From assembly GCA_963788305.1 (NCBI GenBank), contig CAWBGK010000020.1:62001-126000 (forward strand): a DNA stretch of 64,000 nucleotides. Reading direction: 5' to 3'. The stretch's first letter is position 1, and each line of letters begins with the position of its first letter. A program made the position numbers and the translations under genes. This DNA comes from UTCFX2 sp963788305 (lineage in GTDB: Bacteria; Chloroflexota; Anaerolineae; Anaerolineales; UBA4823). Positions 27,337 to 36,767 of this stretch are shown one piece after another. Below the pieces are notes generated by a model. That model had not been told where the DNA came from and ran no database searches. It saw only the letters and a program-made list of their open reading frames with translations.

Positions 27337-28827
27337 ATGAAACCAGCCTTGGGTATTATTTTCTCTTCCACTCCGGTCGCCCGGAGGCCGATATTCTGGG
27401 CTCTGGCTTATATTCTGGTCGTCGGTGCGGGGATATTTCTCCTGCGGACCGATTGGGGTTATGACGATCCATTCATCACTTTTCGTTATGCCTGGAATCT
27501 CAGCCAGGGTTTGGGTTTCGTTTACAACCCGGGCGAGCAAATCCTGAGCACGACAACACCGCTTTTCACCCTGATCCTGGCCGCCGCATCACTTTTCGTG
27601 AGCAACATCCCAAAAGCAGCCAATCTGATTGGGGCTCTGAGCATTGCCATCGGCGCTCTGCTGATCTTTGATATCGCCGCATCCCTGAAAAACCCCCTTG
27701 TAGGGTGGACTGGTATTGTGCTTTATCCCTTATCTGTCCTGCTTCTCGATACCCTGGGTTCCGAGACTCCGCTTTATATCGCACTTTGCCTGGCTTCATT
27801 TGCCTGTTATTTTCGAGGCAGGCTCACCATGGCGGCTGGGTTCAGCGCTTTCGCTGTGCTGACCCGACCGGATGGGATCCTGGTGGCGGTGATCCTCCTG
27901 GCAGATTGGCTGATCGTCCGCAGACGGCCTGTTCCCTGGAAGGCATTGCTCGTTTTTGCCCTGATCTTGCTCCCTTGGGTTGTGTTTTCCTGGCTTTATT
28001 TTGGGTCTCCAATTCCCATCACGCTTGCGGCCAAGCAGAATCAAGCTTTCATGGCGATCGGTCGCAAGTTTCCAGAACACATCTTTGCCGCGCTGGAGCA
28101 GTCAAACATCCCCTGGTACAGCTGGGTCCTGGCATTGCTCGCCCTGGCAGGCGGTATTTTCGTACCGCTGCGCGCCCGCCAGTGGGTTGTGTTTCTTGCA
28201 TGGCCTTTGCTCTATTTCATCTCGTACACTGCCCTGGGGGTTTCCAGCTATTTCTGGTACTATGCCCCGCTTCTCCCCGGAGTCCTCGTCCTGGTCGGCC
28301 TAGGCCTCACATCCCTCACGAGAGGTATAGAAGCGCTTATCGATCCTGAAGTGCATAGATCTTCCTGGCTAACGCACATCCCAGAGGCAATCGGCGCGGC
28401 GATTTTGCTCGCTATGTTTATCCCCATGGCAGCTCAGGCGGTTTCATCTTCCAGTAAAAACGATTCTCGTTACCCGATCTATCGACGGGCAGGCCTCTGG
28501 CTGAACAAAAATACACCGCTTGATGCATCGGTAGGGGTCCTGGAAGTTGGGATGATTGGCTATTTTTCTGATCGTTTCATTGTCGATTTCGCTGGTTTGA
28601 TCCAACCGGAGATCATTGAAAATATGGACCGTCAATCAACCTACAGCGATTCAGCCCTTCTTGCAAGTACTTTATACAGACCAGACTATCTTGTCATAAA
28701 TGAAGGCTGGCTCCCCGAATTTGAAACAAAATACATCTACAAAAATTGCGTCCACGTAAAACAGTTCAGGGGATCACAGTTTAGCTATCCGACAAACCTG
28801 GACATCTTTTCCTGCTCCCAACCCTGA
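27337..28827 (+). CDS. Polytopic GT-C-type membrane glycosyltransferase
   Basis: 496 residues, unbroken. The first loop carries WGYDDPFITFRYAWNLSQG and VYNPGEQILSTTTPLFTLIL, a conserved block of a bacterial GT-C family whose Asp-Asp pair likely binds the lipid-phosphate donor. Roughly ten to eleven membrane helices follow up to SWLTHIPEAIGAAILLAMF, and the last 130 residues are soluble (SVGVLEVGMIGYFSDRFIVD). Sugar addition outside the membrane is likely. It ends 70 bases before the rfbC start and shares no promoter with it. Confidence 0.8.
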   Translation: MKPALGIIFSSTPVARRPIFWALAYILVVGAGIFLLRTDWGYDDPFITFRYAWNLSQGLGFVYNPGEQILSTTTPLFTLILAAASLFVSNIPKAANLIGALSIAIGALLIFDIAASLKNPLVGWTGIVLYPLSVLLLDTLGSETPLYIALCLASFACYFRGRLTMAAGFSAFAVLTRPDGILVAVILLADWLIVRRRPVPWKALLVFALILLPWVVFSWLYFGSPIPITLAAKQNQAFMAIGRKFPEHIFAALEQSNIPWYSWVLALLALAGGIFVPLRARQWVVFLAWPLLYFISYTALGVSSYFWYYAPLLPGVLVLVGLGLTSLTRGIEALIDPEVHRSSWLTHIPEAIGAAILLAMFIPMAAQAVSSSSKNDSRYPIYRRAGLWLNKNTPLDASVGVLEVGMIGYFSDRFIVDFAGLIQPEIIENMDRQSTYSDSALLASTLYRPDYLVINEGWLPEFETKYIYKNCVHVKQFRGSQFSYPTNLDIFSCSQP

Positions 28828-28855
28828 AATGTCCGGGTCTCCGCTGATGATTGTT

Positions 28856-28864
28856 TGCTATAAT
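28856..28864 (+). promoter_or_regulatory. Extended -10 promoter of the rhamnose operon
   Basis: TGCTATAAT sits 36 bases before the rfbC ATG. It is a perfect TGnTATAAT. No -35 hexamer is seen 17 bases upstream. It lies in the only gap before the rfb genes, so it is the best candidate for driving rfbC, rfbB, rfbA and rfbD. Confidence 0.55.
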
Positions 28865-28899
28865 CTCTTCCACATTCTTGTTCTTTTGTGAGGTTGCCG

Positions 28900-29448
28900 A
28901 TGCGTTTCATCCCGACAGAAATTCCGGATGTTCAATTAATCGAGCCTGAGATGCTGGGGGACCAGCGTGGCTTTTTTATGGAAATTTACCATGCCAGGAT
29001 ATACAATCAGGCCGGGATCGATGCGGTTTTTGTCCAGGACAACCAGTCTGGATCGCGCCGCGGCAGCCTGCGTGGTTTGCATTACCAGATATGCCACCCG
29101 CAAAGCAAGCTGATTCGCGTGGTTCATGGAGAAGTCTTCGACGTTGCCGTTGATATCCGCCGCAGCTCGCCTACTTTCGGCCGCTGGGTGGGGAGGCATA
29201 TATCGTCCGAGAACCGGCTCCAGATCTATATCCCTGTGGGTTTCGCCCACGGCATTTATGTCCTGAGCGATTGGGCCGAAGTGACCTATAAGGTGAGCGA
29301 TTTTTACGCACCGGAATGCGAGCGTACGCTGCTTTGGAATGATCCGCAGGTGAATGTACTCTGGCCGCTGTTTGATGGAGAACCGCCTGTCCTTTCTGCA
29401 AAAGACGTGCGCGGGGCGACGCTGGAAAATGCCGATCTCTTCGAGTAA
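28900..29448 (+). CDS. rfbC: dTDP-4-dehydrorhamnose 3,5-epimerase
   Basis: 182 residues from the ATG at 28900, which follows a GTGAGG Shine-Dalgarno-like run; an upstream GTG at 28888 is less likely. The cupin has DQRGFFMEIYHARIYNQAGI, the active-site His61 in SLRGLHYQ, the KLIRVVHGEVFDVAVDIRR block and PVGFAHGIYVLSDWAEVTYK. It epimerises carbons 3 and 5 of dTDP-4-keto-6-deoxyglucose on the way to dTDP-L-rhamnose. Gene order is rfbC, B, A, D with gaps from 6 to 16 bases or a four-base-or-less overlap, so it is one operon. Confidence 0.95.
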   Translation: MRFIPTEIPDVQLIEPEMLGDQRGFFMEIYHARIYNQAGIDAVFVQDNQSGSRRGSLRGLHYQICHPQSKLIRVVHGEVFDVAVDIRRSSPTFGRWVGRHISSENRLQIYIPVGFAHGIYVLSDWAEVTYKVSDFYAPECERTLLWNDPQVNVLWPLFDGEPPVLSAKDVRGATLENADLFE

Positions 29449-29454
29449 TTACCG

Positions 29455-30549
29455 ATGAAGAATATCCTGGTCACCGGTGGAGCGGGGTTCATCGGCTCTA
29501 ATTTCATCCATTTCATCCTGGCTCGCGAACCTCAGGCTCAGATTATCAATCTGGACGCATTGACCTATGCCGGCAGCCTGGAAAATCTGAAAGGGCTGCC
29601 GGATCCATCCCGATATACATTTATCAAGGGCAACATCTGCGACCGCGCTCTCGTCCAGAGTCTGTTGGAGCAGCACCAAATCGATACCATCGTTCATTTT
29701 GCTGCCGAGACCCACGTCGACCGCTCCATCCTTGGTCCTGAGCAGTTCATCCAGACGAACATCATTGGCACCTTTACCTTATTGGATGCGGCAAAGTCCT
29801 ATTGGCAGGCCGGCGGACGATCGGATCGGTTTCGATTCCACCATGTCTCCACGGATGAAGTCTTTGGCTCGCTTGCACCAGACGATCCTCCCTGGACTGA
29901 AGCGACTGGCTACGCTCCCAACTCGCCGTACGCGGCCTCAAAAGCATCAAGCGACCACCTGGTGCGAGCCTATGGGCATACCTACGGGCTGCCCTATTCG
30001 ATCACCAACTGCACGAACAACTATGGACCTTACCAGTTTCCTGAAAAACTGATCCCTTTAATGATCCTGAATGCGACTAACGGTCTGCCGCTGCCTGTTT
30101 ATGGCGACGGACAGCAGATCCGCGATTGGCTTTATGTTGAAGACCATTGTGAAGCCATCTGGACCGTGCTGGATCGCGGCGGCGCAGGAGAGACCTATGT
30201 GGTCGGCGGGGAGAATCAGCCGGCCAACCTGACCGTCATCCACACCATCTGCGATATCCTGGACGAGCTTCAGCCCAGCTCTCCCCATACCCCACATCAA
30301 CGGTTAATTCAATACGTTGCTGATCGACCCGGTCATGACCGGCGATATTCAATGGATATCCAGAAGATTCGCCGGGAATTGGGATGGCATCCAAACCATT
30401 CGATGACCAGCGGCCTTCTGGATACCGTCCAATGGTATCTCGACCACCCGGAATGGGTCCATGCTATCCGACAGGCCCAGGATTACCAGGGCTGGCTGGC
30501 AAAGAATTACGACCAAAGGTCCTTAAAATCCTCAGGAGGAGAGATCTGA
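29455..30549 (+). CDS. rfbB: dTDP-glucose 4,6-dehydratase
   Basis: 364 residues, the usual length. The NAD site is NILVTGGAGFIGSNFIHFIL, the catalytic Thr-Asp-Glu is in FHHVSTDEVFGSLA and the Tyr-x-x-x-Lys is in NSPYAASKASSDHLVRAYG. IVHFAAETHVDRSI is the characteristic substrate-binding stretch. It turns dTDP-glucose into dTDP-4-keto-6-deoxyglucose. The TGA overlaps the ATG of rfbA by one base, a sign of tight coupling. Confidence 0.96.
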   Translation: MKNILVTGGAGFIGSNFIHFILAREPQAQIINLDALTYAGSLENLKGLPDPSRYTFIKGNICDRALVQSLLEQHQIDTIVHFAAETHVDRSILGPEQFIQTNIIGTFTLLDAAKSYWQAGGRSDRFRFHHVSTDEVFGSLAPDDPPWTEATGYAPNSPYAASKASSDHLVRAYGHTYGLPYSITNCTNNYGPYQFPEKLIPLMILNATNGLPLPVYGDGQQIRDWLYVEDHCEAIWTVLDRGGAGETYVVGGENQPANLTVIHTICDILDELQPSSPHTPHQRLIQYVADRPGHDRRYSMDIQKIRRELGWHPNHSMTSGLLDTVQWYLDHPEWVHAIRQAQDYQGWLAKNYDQRSLKSSGGEI

Positions 30550-31445
30550 TGAAAGGGATTATCCTCGCTGGAGGTCACGGAACTCGCCTTTTCCCCTTGA
30601 CGATCGGGGTGAGCAAGCAGCTTCTCCCGGTATACGACAAGCCGATGATCTATTACCCGCTGTCGATGTTGATGCTTGCCGGGATTCGCGAGATTCTGGT
30701 GATCAGCACGCCAGCAGCGCTGCCGAATTTCAAGCAGTTATTGAGCGACGGCAGCCAATGGGGGTTGGAATTAAGCTACGTTGCCCAGCCAGAGCCGCGC
30801 GGGCTGGCAGATGCATTTCTCGTCCAGCCCGACTTCATCCGAGGCGAATCTGTCTGCTTGATCCTGGGAGACAACATATTCTTCGGTCACGGTCTACCCT
30901 CCAGGCTGCGCGAGGCAGCCCGGCTGGAGCAAGGCGCCCTCATCTTTGCCTACCCGGTGCGCGACCCGGAGCGTTATGGAGTTGTGGAAATCGACAAGGA
31001 CGGCATGGCAGTAAGCATCGAAGAAAAACCGCTTGCGCCGCGCTCGAATTACGCGGTCCCCGGCCTCTATTTCTTTGATTCATCGGTTGGCGAGATCGCC
31101 GCCAACCTGCAGCCATCTCCCCGTGGCGAGCTAGAAATCACCGATGTAAACCGGGCTTATATGCGGCGCGGCGAGCTGCGCGTCGAAGTGATGGGGCGCG
31201 GGGTCGCCTGGTTGGATGCCGGGACCCATGAGTCGCTGCTCCAGGCGGCGAATTTTGTCCAGGCTGTCGAAGACAGGCAAGGTATGATGATCTCCTGCCC
31301 CGAAGAAATCGCTTACCGCCTGGGGTTGATTGATAAAGCTGGGCTTCGAAAGCAAGCTCAGCGCTACCACAACAACCAGTATGGGGAGTATTTGATTTCT
31401 TTGCTGGACCAGGATTTCTTTTTCGAAGATCAAAGCTCATCATGA
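30549..31445 (+). CDS. rfbA: Glucose-1-phosphate thymidylyltransferase
   Basis: 298 residues from the ATG at 30549, which sits behind the GGAGGA at 30536-30541; longer readings from further upstream run inside rfbB. The nucleotide loop is GIILAGGHGTRLFPLT, followed by KQLLPVYDKPMIYYPLSMLM, SYVAQPEPRGLADAF and LILGDNIFFGHGL, all RmlA marks. GVAWLDAGTHESLLQAANFV is the metal-site strand. It makes dTDP-glucose from glucose-1-phosphate and dTTP, the first step of the rhamnose pathway. Confidence 0.96.
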   Translation: MKGIILAGGHGTRLFPLTIGVSKQLLPVYDKPMIYYPLSMLMLAGIREILVISTPAALPNFKQLLSDGSQWGLELSYVAQPEPRGLADAFLVQPDFIRGESVCLILGDNIFFGHGLPSRLREAARLEQGALIFAYPVRDPERYGVVEIDKDGMAVSIEEKPLAPRSNYAVPGLYFFDSSVGEIAANLQPSPRGELEITDVNRAYMRRGELRVEVMGRGVAWLDAGTHESLLQAANFVQAVEDRQGMMISCPEEIAYRLGLIDKAGLRKQAQRYHNNQYGEYLISLLDQDFFFEDQSSS

Positions 31446-31461
31446 TTGAGCATCGAGCACC

Positions 31462-32346
31462 ATGAGACTTCTATTACTTGGAAATAAAGGCCAGCTTGGC
31501 TGGGAGCTGCAGCGTACGCTTTCCCCATTAGGAGAGCTGGTCTGTGTGGATTATCCTGAGATTGACCTGGTTCAGCCGGAAAGCGCCTGCAAGATGATCC
31601 TGGCGTGGCATCCCGATATTGTTGTCAACGCAACAGCGTTCACGATATTGGAAAATGCCGAAAGAGATGCTGATACTGCGTTGTTGATCAACACAACCGC
31701 GCCTGGAATGCTTGCAGAAGCTTCTCAAAAGATTGGCGCCGCTTTCATCCATTATTCTACAGACTATGTCTTCGATGGGACCAAGGGCTGCCCTTATATC
31801 GAAAGCGACGAACCCAATCCCCTCAACGTCTATGGGCGCACAAAGCTTGCTGGCGAACAGGCTGTCGCTGCTGCTCAAAAAGCCTGCCTGATTTTCCGCA
31901 CCAGTTGGGTGTACAGCCTGCGGAGAGACAACTTTGTGACCAAAGTCCTGGGGTGGGCTCGTCAGAACAAAGAGCTTTTCATCGTAGACGACCAGATCGG
32001 AAGTCCTACCTGGGCCCGAATGCTGGCGGAAATCAGCGCCCAGGTTCTCGCAAGAAGCGGCGCCCATCCATCAGATTGGATTGCCGAACGACGCGGCGTT
32101 TACCACCTGGCGGGTGACGGCACTGCCACCAGATTAGAGTGGGCGACCGAAACGCTAAGGCTCGATCCTCATCCGGAAGAACAGCTTTGCAGTCAGGCGA
32201 GACCCGCCCAGACAAGCGATTTTCCTTCGCATGCCGTTCGCCCGCTTTATTCCGCCCTTGACTGCAGCCGGTTCATCAGCGTTTTCGATCTGCGCCTTCC
32301 ACCCTGGAAGACCGCCTTGAAGATGGCAATGGATACGGCAGGGTAG
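31462..32346 (+). CDS. rfbD: dTDP-4-dehydrorhamnose reductase
   Basis: 294 residues. LLLLGNKGQLGWELQRTLSP binds NAD(P)H, IVVNATAFTILENAERD replaces the usual AAYT...VD.AE block with close spacing, HYSTDYVFDGTKGCPYIE is the catalytic-Thr motif, and NVYGRTKLAGEQAV holds the Tyr-x-x-x-Lys. The C-terminus PLYSALDCSRF is the family end. It carries out the last step, reducing dTDP-4-keto-L-rhamnose. The TAG stop overlaps a TAGAAT that could be a -10 box for the next gene. Confidence 0.94.
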   Translation: MRLLLLGNKGQLGWELQRTLSPLGELVCVDYPEIDLVQPESACKMILAWHPDIVVNATAFTILENAERDADTALLINTTAPGMLAEASQKIGAAFIHYSTDYVFDGTKGCPYIESDEPNPLNVYGRTKLAGEQAVAAAQKACLIFRTSWVYSLRRDNFVTKVLGWARQNKELFIVDDQIGSPTWARMLAEISAQVLARSGAHPSDWIAERRGVYHLAGDGTATRLEWATETLRLDPHPEEQLCSQARPAQTSDFPSHAVRPLYSALDCSRFISVFDLRLPPWKTALKMAMDTAG

Positions 32347-32355
32347 AATTTTTTG

Positions 32356-35300
32356 ATGAAAGATCAGCACCTGGAAAAATCAGCTCAGTTATCAGAATTT
32401 CCCAAACCGACTCTGGCGGTCTTCGCTGCAGATTATTGGGAACATGTTTGTCCCCAGATCCGCATTGCAAGACCAGCTAAATTTGCCGGCTTTCCGCTGA
32501 TTCGCGGTTCGATCTGGGCCGATAGTAAGCTGACGCTTGTTCCCGACCAAATCAAACAAGCCGACCTGGTAGTGATCACGCGCGAATTCCCGATCTGGAG
32601 CTCCGAATATCACCAGGTAATGGAAGAAGCGCGTAAATCCAGCAAGTTCGTTGTGTATGAGCTGGACGACCTGCTGCTGGAGATCCCTGAACAGCACCCC
32701 GATTATGGCTACTATACGGCATCTCGTTCTGCGATCCTCCAGGCAGTTGTTGAAGCAGATGCCGTGGTCGGCAGCACGCCAGCAATTTGCGAGTATCTAG
32801 AGCAATTCAACCCGTCCACCCATCTTTGGGAAAATTACCTGGATGATAGTTTGTGGTCTTTCTCCACTCCCAATCAGTCGCCGGACCATACGCCGATCCG
32901 AATCGGCTATATGGGCGGACACAGCCATATCCATGATCTCAACCTGATCATTCCTGCTTTACAGCGGATTCTGACACAATTCTCCCACCAGGTTCAAATA
33001 ACATTCTATGGGATCCAGCCGCCCAGCTTATTGAAGAATTTCTCGAATGTCGACTGGATTCCGGTTGCCTTCGGCTCATATCAGGATTTTGCGGCTTATT
33101 TTCAACATCAGAACTGTGATATTTTCCTGGCCCCCCTTGAATCCAATCTCTTTAATCACTGTAAGAGCCACTTGAAATTCCTCGAGTATGGCGCTCTCGG
33201 TGTTCCAGGAGTCTACAGCCGTGTGAAGCCTTACGAGCGCTGCGTGGTCCAGGGCCAGAACGGATTTCTTGCCTCTGACAACGACGAATGGGAAACGTAT
33301 ATCGCCAGGCTTATTGTTGATCCCGAGCTTCGCCTTCGAATTGGGAAGAATGCCCAGGACTCCGTTCGACAGAGCTGGCTGCTTTCTGATCACTCCGAGA
33401 TTTTTGCCGACCTTTACCGAAAATTCTCGCATAAACAGTCGGCGGTCGAGAAAAACTCGCTTGCGCAGCAGGTTGCCCGAAAAATGCACTCTTTTCAAGA
33501 GGCGTTGGAAAAGGAGCTGCTCGAAAGCCGACTGGTAAGAAACCAGGTAGCATCCCTCCAAAAACAGCTGGTTGAAAAAGACCAGGCTCTCCTTGAAACG
33601 GACCGAGCCGCACAAAAATACTTCTACCTTTATCAGGATTTGGTGACTAGCCGCACCTGGAAATTGATGGAGCGATTGATCAAACTGAAGCTCCGGCTCG
33701 TTCCTCGGGGCAGCCTGAGAGAACGTGTGCTGGCCGGAGCCTATCATTCAATTTCTGCGCTGAAAAACAGCGGTATTAAATCGTTCGTCAGTCAGGCTCG
33801 TAGTGAAGCCATCCGGATCAGAAAACCCGATCAAACCTCGTCGATGCAGGACCCCAGGAAATTCAGTGCTTTGTATCCCGGTTCTGTACCGCCAGGCGCA
33901 CGCCTTTCGCTTCCAGCAATAGCCGTACTTCTCATCCAGTCTGAAAACAAGGTTTTTCCAGACACGGAGAGGTTTCAAAAATGGTTGCGCCGGCAGACGC
34001 TTCCCCAGGCGGCCAGTTTAATCCGTTGGGATATTTCGGCGTCTTGTGCTTGCTATCTGAATGATCCCTCTTCAGAATGGATAGCTTCGAGCGTGCCTGA
34101 GCTGCTGGAAGGAATCTCAGAAAAATATCTCGTCGCTGCATCCGAAGATTTGCTCCAAAGCGAAGAGTCCTATCTCGAAACCAACCTGCTGGCTCTGGAA
34201 ACCGAGGGATTGGCTTTCACCGTCAATGTTCCTGACAAAGACGAAGCGTTCATCCAGGCTACTCGCCAGGGAAGACTGCCCGGCAGCCCAGATTTTCCTC
34301 TCCTGCGCATGATCGTTCAAAAAAACTGCCTCCGCCCGGACTTCTCGATCGATCTTTCTCGCTGGCAAGCCGGTCATCCAGATCAAGCCGAGAACTTTCG
34401 TGAGATCAACCGGCAGAACCCCTCAGCAGTTGCCGGAAAAATAATCTCTCATTTCACAAATCTCGTCGATGAGATGACCCATCTTCCCTATGAGACCCAG
34501 GCAGCCCAACCATTAGGATTGGTTGAACGGCACCTGCTGGTGGGTGATTCTGGCTGGGATCGAGCCAGTTCATTCTTGATGCTCAATCCAGTGGATCAAA
34601 TCATGCCAGCAGTGAGCGAGCCTTCGGATCTTCCTACCGTATTCGTGGTGATGCCTTTTCTGGCCGTCGGCGGCGCTGAAAAAGTCGCTCTTCGGGTCAT
34701 GGAAAACCTTTCGGATCGCGTTCGATTTGTGGTCTTGACTTACGATTCGCATGACCATGCCCTGGGTACAACAACCGCTCATTTCCGGAAGATAACACCG
34801 TATGTTTATGAAATTCCTGAATTTCTCTCCAATGAGCTCAACGATTCTTTTACCGAGTATCTGATTCAGAGATTTAATCCAGCTGCAATCTACATCGCCA
34901 ATGGTTCGCCTTGGATTTACGATTCGCTGCCAGTAATAAAGGACCGGCATCCATCGATCCGGATCGCCAACCAGGTTTATGATACGCAGATGGGCTGGAT
35001 CAATCGCTACGATCCTGCCCTGTTGACTTTCATCGATGCCCACATCGGATGCAACTCAAAAATCAGCCAGGCTTATCTCGATAAAGGCGCTCACCCAGAT
35101 ACGGTCTTCTTCATAGAGAATGGCACAGACCCGGTTGAGCTTGATCCGCATCGTTATGATCGAGCTCAAAAAGACAACCTGAAAATCAAGCTCGGGCTCC
35201 CGCTTCAAACCAGGGTGGTAAGCTTTGCGTCAAGGCTCAACCCTCAGAAGCGCCCGATGGATTTTGTCGAGATGGCCAGGCGGTTCTCTGCCAGATCGGA

Positions 35301-35733
35301 TATTTCTTTCTTGATGGTCGGCGATGGACCGCTCGCGGGGACGATCGATGAACAGATCCACAGGATTGGAGCGGCAGGTCTCATTCGCAAACCATTTTAT
35401 CAACCGATCACGGATATCCTTGCGGTCAGCGATGTGCTGGTCTTGCCGTCTGAATTCGAAGGCAACCCCTTGATTGTGATCGAAGCCCAGACGATGGGCG
35501 TACCTGTCGTGGCTACAGATGTCGGCAATATCCGTGAGATCCTTGAACGTACTTTGGGTGGTGTCGTCGTTTCTCAAGTCGGGGATATCCCGGCGCTGAT
35601 GGCCGGTGTAGAAAAAATGCTCGACTCCCGACCTCTGCCTGAGGAGATTCGAAACAGCACGCTCCAGCATTTCAACTGGAAGGATTGTGCCGAGAAACAT
35701 CTCATGGCTTTCTTCGGTGCGCCAAATGCCTGA
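32356..35733 (+). CDS. Large two-domain glycosyltransferase
   Basis: 1125 residues in one clean frame. The first domain (about 15-370) is a GT-B-like unit with FVVYELDDLLLEIPEQHPDY, RIGYMGGHSHIHDLNLIIPA and HLKFLEYGALGVPGVYSRVK. A helical stretch, LEKELLESRLVRNQVASLQK and on to about 425, looks like a coiled coil. A linker region of about 300 residues follows, and the C-terminal half (about 755-1125) is a GT4 enzyme: VMPFLAVGGAEKVALRVMEN, FASRLNPQKRPMDFVEMARR and LPSEFEGNPLIVIEAQTMGV. It may add two sugars in turn. It follows rfbD by ten bases. Donors and acceptors are unknown. Confidence 0.88.
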   Translation: MKDQHLEKSAQLSEFPKPTLAVFAADYWEHVCPQIRIARPAKFAGFPLIRGSIWADSKLTLVPDQIKQADLVVITREFPIWSSEYHQVMEEARKSSKFVVYELDDLLLEIPEQHPDYGYYTASRSAILQAVVEADAVVGSTPAICEYLEQFNPSTHLWENYLDDSLWSFSTPNQSPDHTPIRIGYMGGHSHIHDLNLIIPALQRILTQFSHQVQITFYGIQPPSLLKNFSNVDWIPVAFGSYQDFAAYFQHQNCDIFLAPLESNLFNHCKSHLKFLEYGALGVPGVYSRVKPYERCVVQGQNGFLASDNDEWETYIARLIVDPELRLRIGKNAQDSVRQSWLLSDHSEIFADLYRKFSHKQSAVEKNSLAQQVARKMHSFQEALEKELLESRLVRNQVASLQKQLVEKDQALLETDRAAQKYFYLYQDLVTSRTWKLMERLIKLKLRLVPRGSLRERVLAGAYHSISALKNSGIKSFVSQARSEAIRIRKPDQTSSMQDPRKFSALYPGSVPPGARLSLPAIAVLLIQSENKVFPDTERFQKWLRRQTLPQAASLIRWDISASCACYLNDPSSEWIASSVPELLEGISEKYLVAASEDLLQSEESYLETNLLALETEGLAFTVNVPDKDEAFIQATRQGRLPGSPDFPLLRMIVQKNCLRPDFSIDLSRWQAGHPDQAENFREINRQNPSAVAGKIISHFTNLVDEMTHLPYETQAAQPLGLVERHLLVGDSGWDRASSFLMLNPVDQIMPAVSEPSDLPTVFVVMPFLAVGGAEKVALRVMENLSDRVRFVVLTYDSHDHALGTTTAHFRKITPYVYEIPEFLSNELNDSFTEYLIQRFNPAAIYIANGSPWIYDSLPVIKDRHPSIRIANQVYDTQMGWINRYDPALLTFIDAHIGCNSKISQAYLDKGAHPDTVFFIENGTDPVELDPHRYDRAQKDNLKIKLGLPLQTRVVSFASRLNPQKRPMDFVEMARRFSARSDISFLMVGDGPLAGTIDEQIHRIGAAGLIRKPFYQPITDILAVSDVLVLPSEFEGNPLIVIEAQTMGVPVVATDVGNIREILERTLGGVVVSQVGDIPALMAGVEKMLDSRPLPEEIRNSTLQHFNWKDCAEKHLMAFFGAPNA

Positions 35734-36766
35734 AATTTCAGTGGTCATCCCGTCTTACAACCACAGCAGCTACATCGACAAAGCAGTCGAGAGCGTTCTG
35801 AACCAGACCTTTGACGATCTGGAGCTGGTCATTGTTGATGACGGCTCGACGGATAATACCCTTGAAGTCTTGGAGGTCTATTCTGATCCCCGTTTGAAAA
35901 TCTTCAGCCAGGAGAACCTGGGAGCGCATGCTGCAATCAACCGCGGGCTGGAGCTGGCTGAAGGCAAGCTCCTTGCAGTTTTAAATTCTGATGATTTCTA
36001 CCACCCCAAGAGGCTTGAGAAAGCCGTAGAGGCGCTTAGAAAGACACCTCAAGCCGGTTTGGTTAGCTCATATATCCAAATTGTGGATCAGAATAACCAT
36101 CCGATCGGAATTAAGCACGGATATCAAGACTATGAGCCCTGGCCATTAAAAAATGCAGAGCGCAGCTTTCGGGTCGGATCCGAATTGAAAGACGTGCTTC
36201 TGACGGAGAATTGTCTCGCGACGACATCTAATTTTGTGTTTCCACGCCGCTGTTTAGAGCAGGTGGGTGGATTTCGTCCCCTTCGCTTTGCTCATGATTG
36301 GGATTTTGCCTTAAGGATCAGCCGGATTGCGGACCTTGTTCTGCTCCCCGAGCCATTAATAAGTTACCGAATTCACCCGCAGAATACCATTCGCAAAGAT
36401 CAAAGCGCGATGATCTTTGAGATTTGCTGGATATTGGCGGTTCATCTGCCGTGTGCAGTCGCGGACCCGGATTTTCTGGGGGTTGACGCCCTGGAAAAAC
36501 AAATCGATCAGCTGCTTCATTCCATCTATACTTTCAATTGCGATCGTGTGTTGAATATGCTTCTGCTGATGAAGCTGCACGAGCAACCCGAGCTGGCTTT
36601 AAAGCTCCTGCACCCTCAAAATCCGATCCGGACCATGCTGATTGAACACATCCAGGAAGAAAAATCTCGCCAAAGCAGCAGCGTCAGTGCTTCCGGCACG
36701 CAGTTTATCTGGGCGGCTGGTTTGATCCGCAGGCTTAAAAAGGCTTTTCGCAAAGATCTTGAATAA
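35726..36766 (+). CDS. Family 2 glycosyltransferase
   Basis: 346 residues from the ATG at 35726, which overlaps the stop of the large transferase by eight bases. Motifs: EISVVIPSYNHSSYIDKAVE, LVIVDDGSTDNTLEVLEVYS, LLAVLNSDDFYHPKRLEKAV and FRPLRFAHDWDFALRISRIA. The last 110 residues are helical. Likely a single sugar addition at the cytoplasmic face. It ends one base before the next transferase starts. Confidence 0.86.
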   Translation: MPEISVVIPSYNHSSYIDKAVESVLNQTFDDLELVIVDDGSTDNTLEVLEVYSDPRLKIFSQENLGAHAAINRGLELAEGKLLAVLNSDDFYHPKRLEKAVEALRKTPQAGLVSSYIQIVDQNNHPIGIKHGYQDYEPWPLKNAERSFRVGSELKDVLLTENCLATTSNFVFPRRCLEQVGGFRPLRFAHDWDFALRISRIADLVLLPEPLISYRIHPQNTIRKDQSAMIFEICWILAVHLPCAVADPDFLGVDALEKQIDQLLHSIYTFNCDRVLNMLLLMKLHEQPELALKLLHPQNPIRTMLIEHIQEEKSRQSSSVSASGTQFIWAAGLIRRLKKAFRKDLE

Positions 36767-36767
36767 T

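Noticed and set aside
29699..30052. Additional gene inside rfbB in another frame
   Set aside because: It overlaps a complete, well-conserved dehydratase and has no recognisable family.
30384..30548. N-terminal extension of the thymidylyltransferase
   Set aside because: That stretch is the other-frame reading of rfbB; the enzyme begins with the usual MKGIILAGG at 30549 after GGAGGA.
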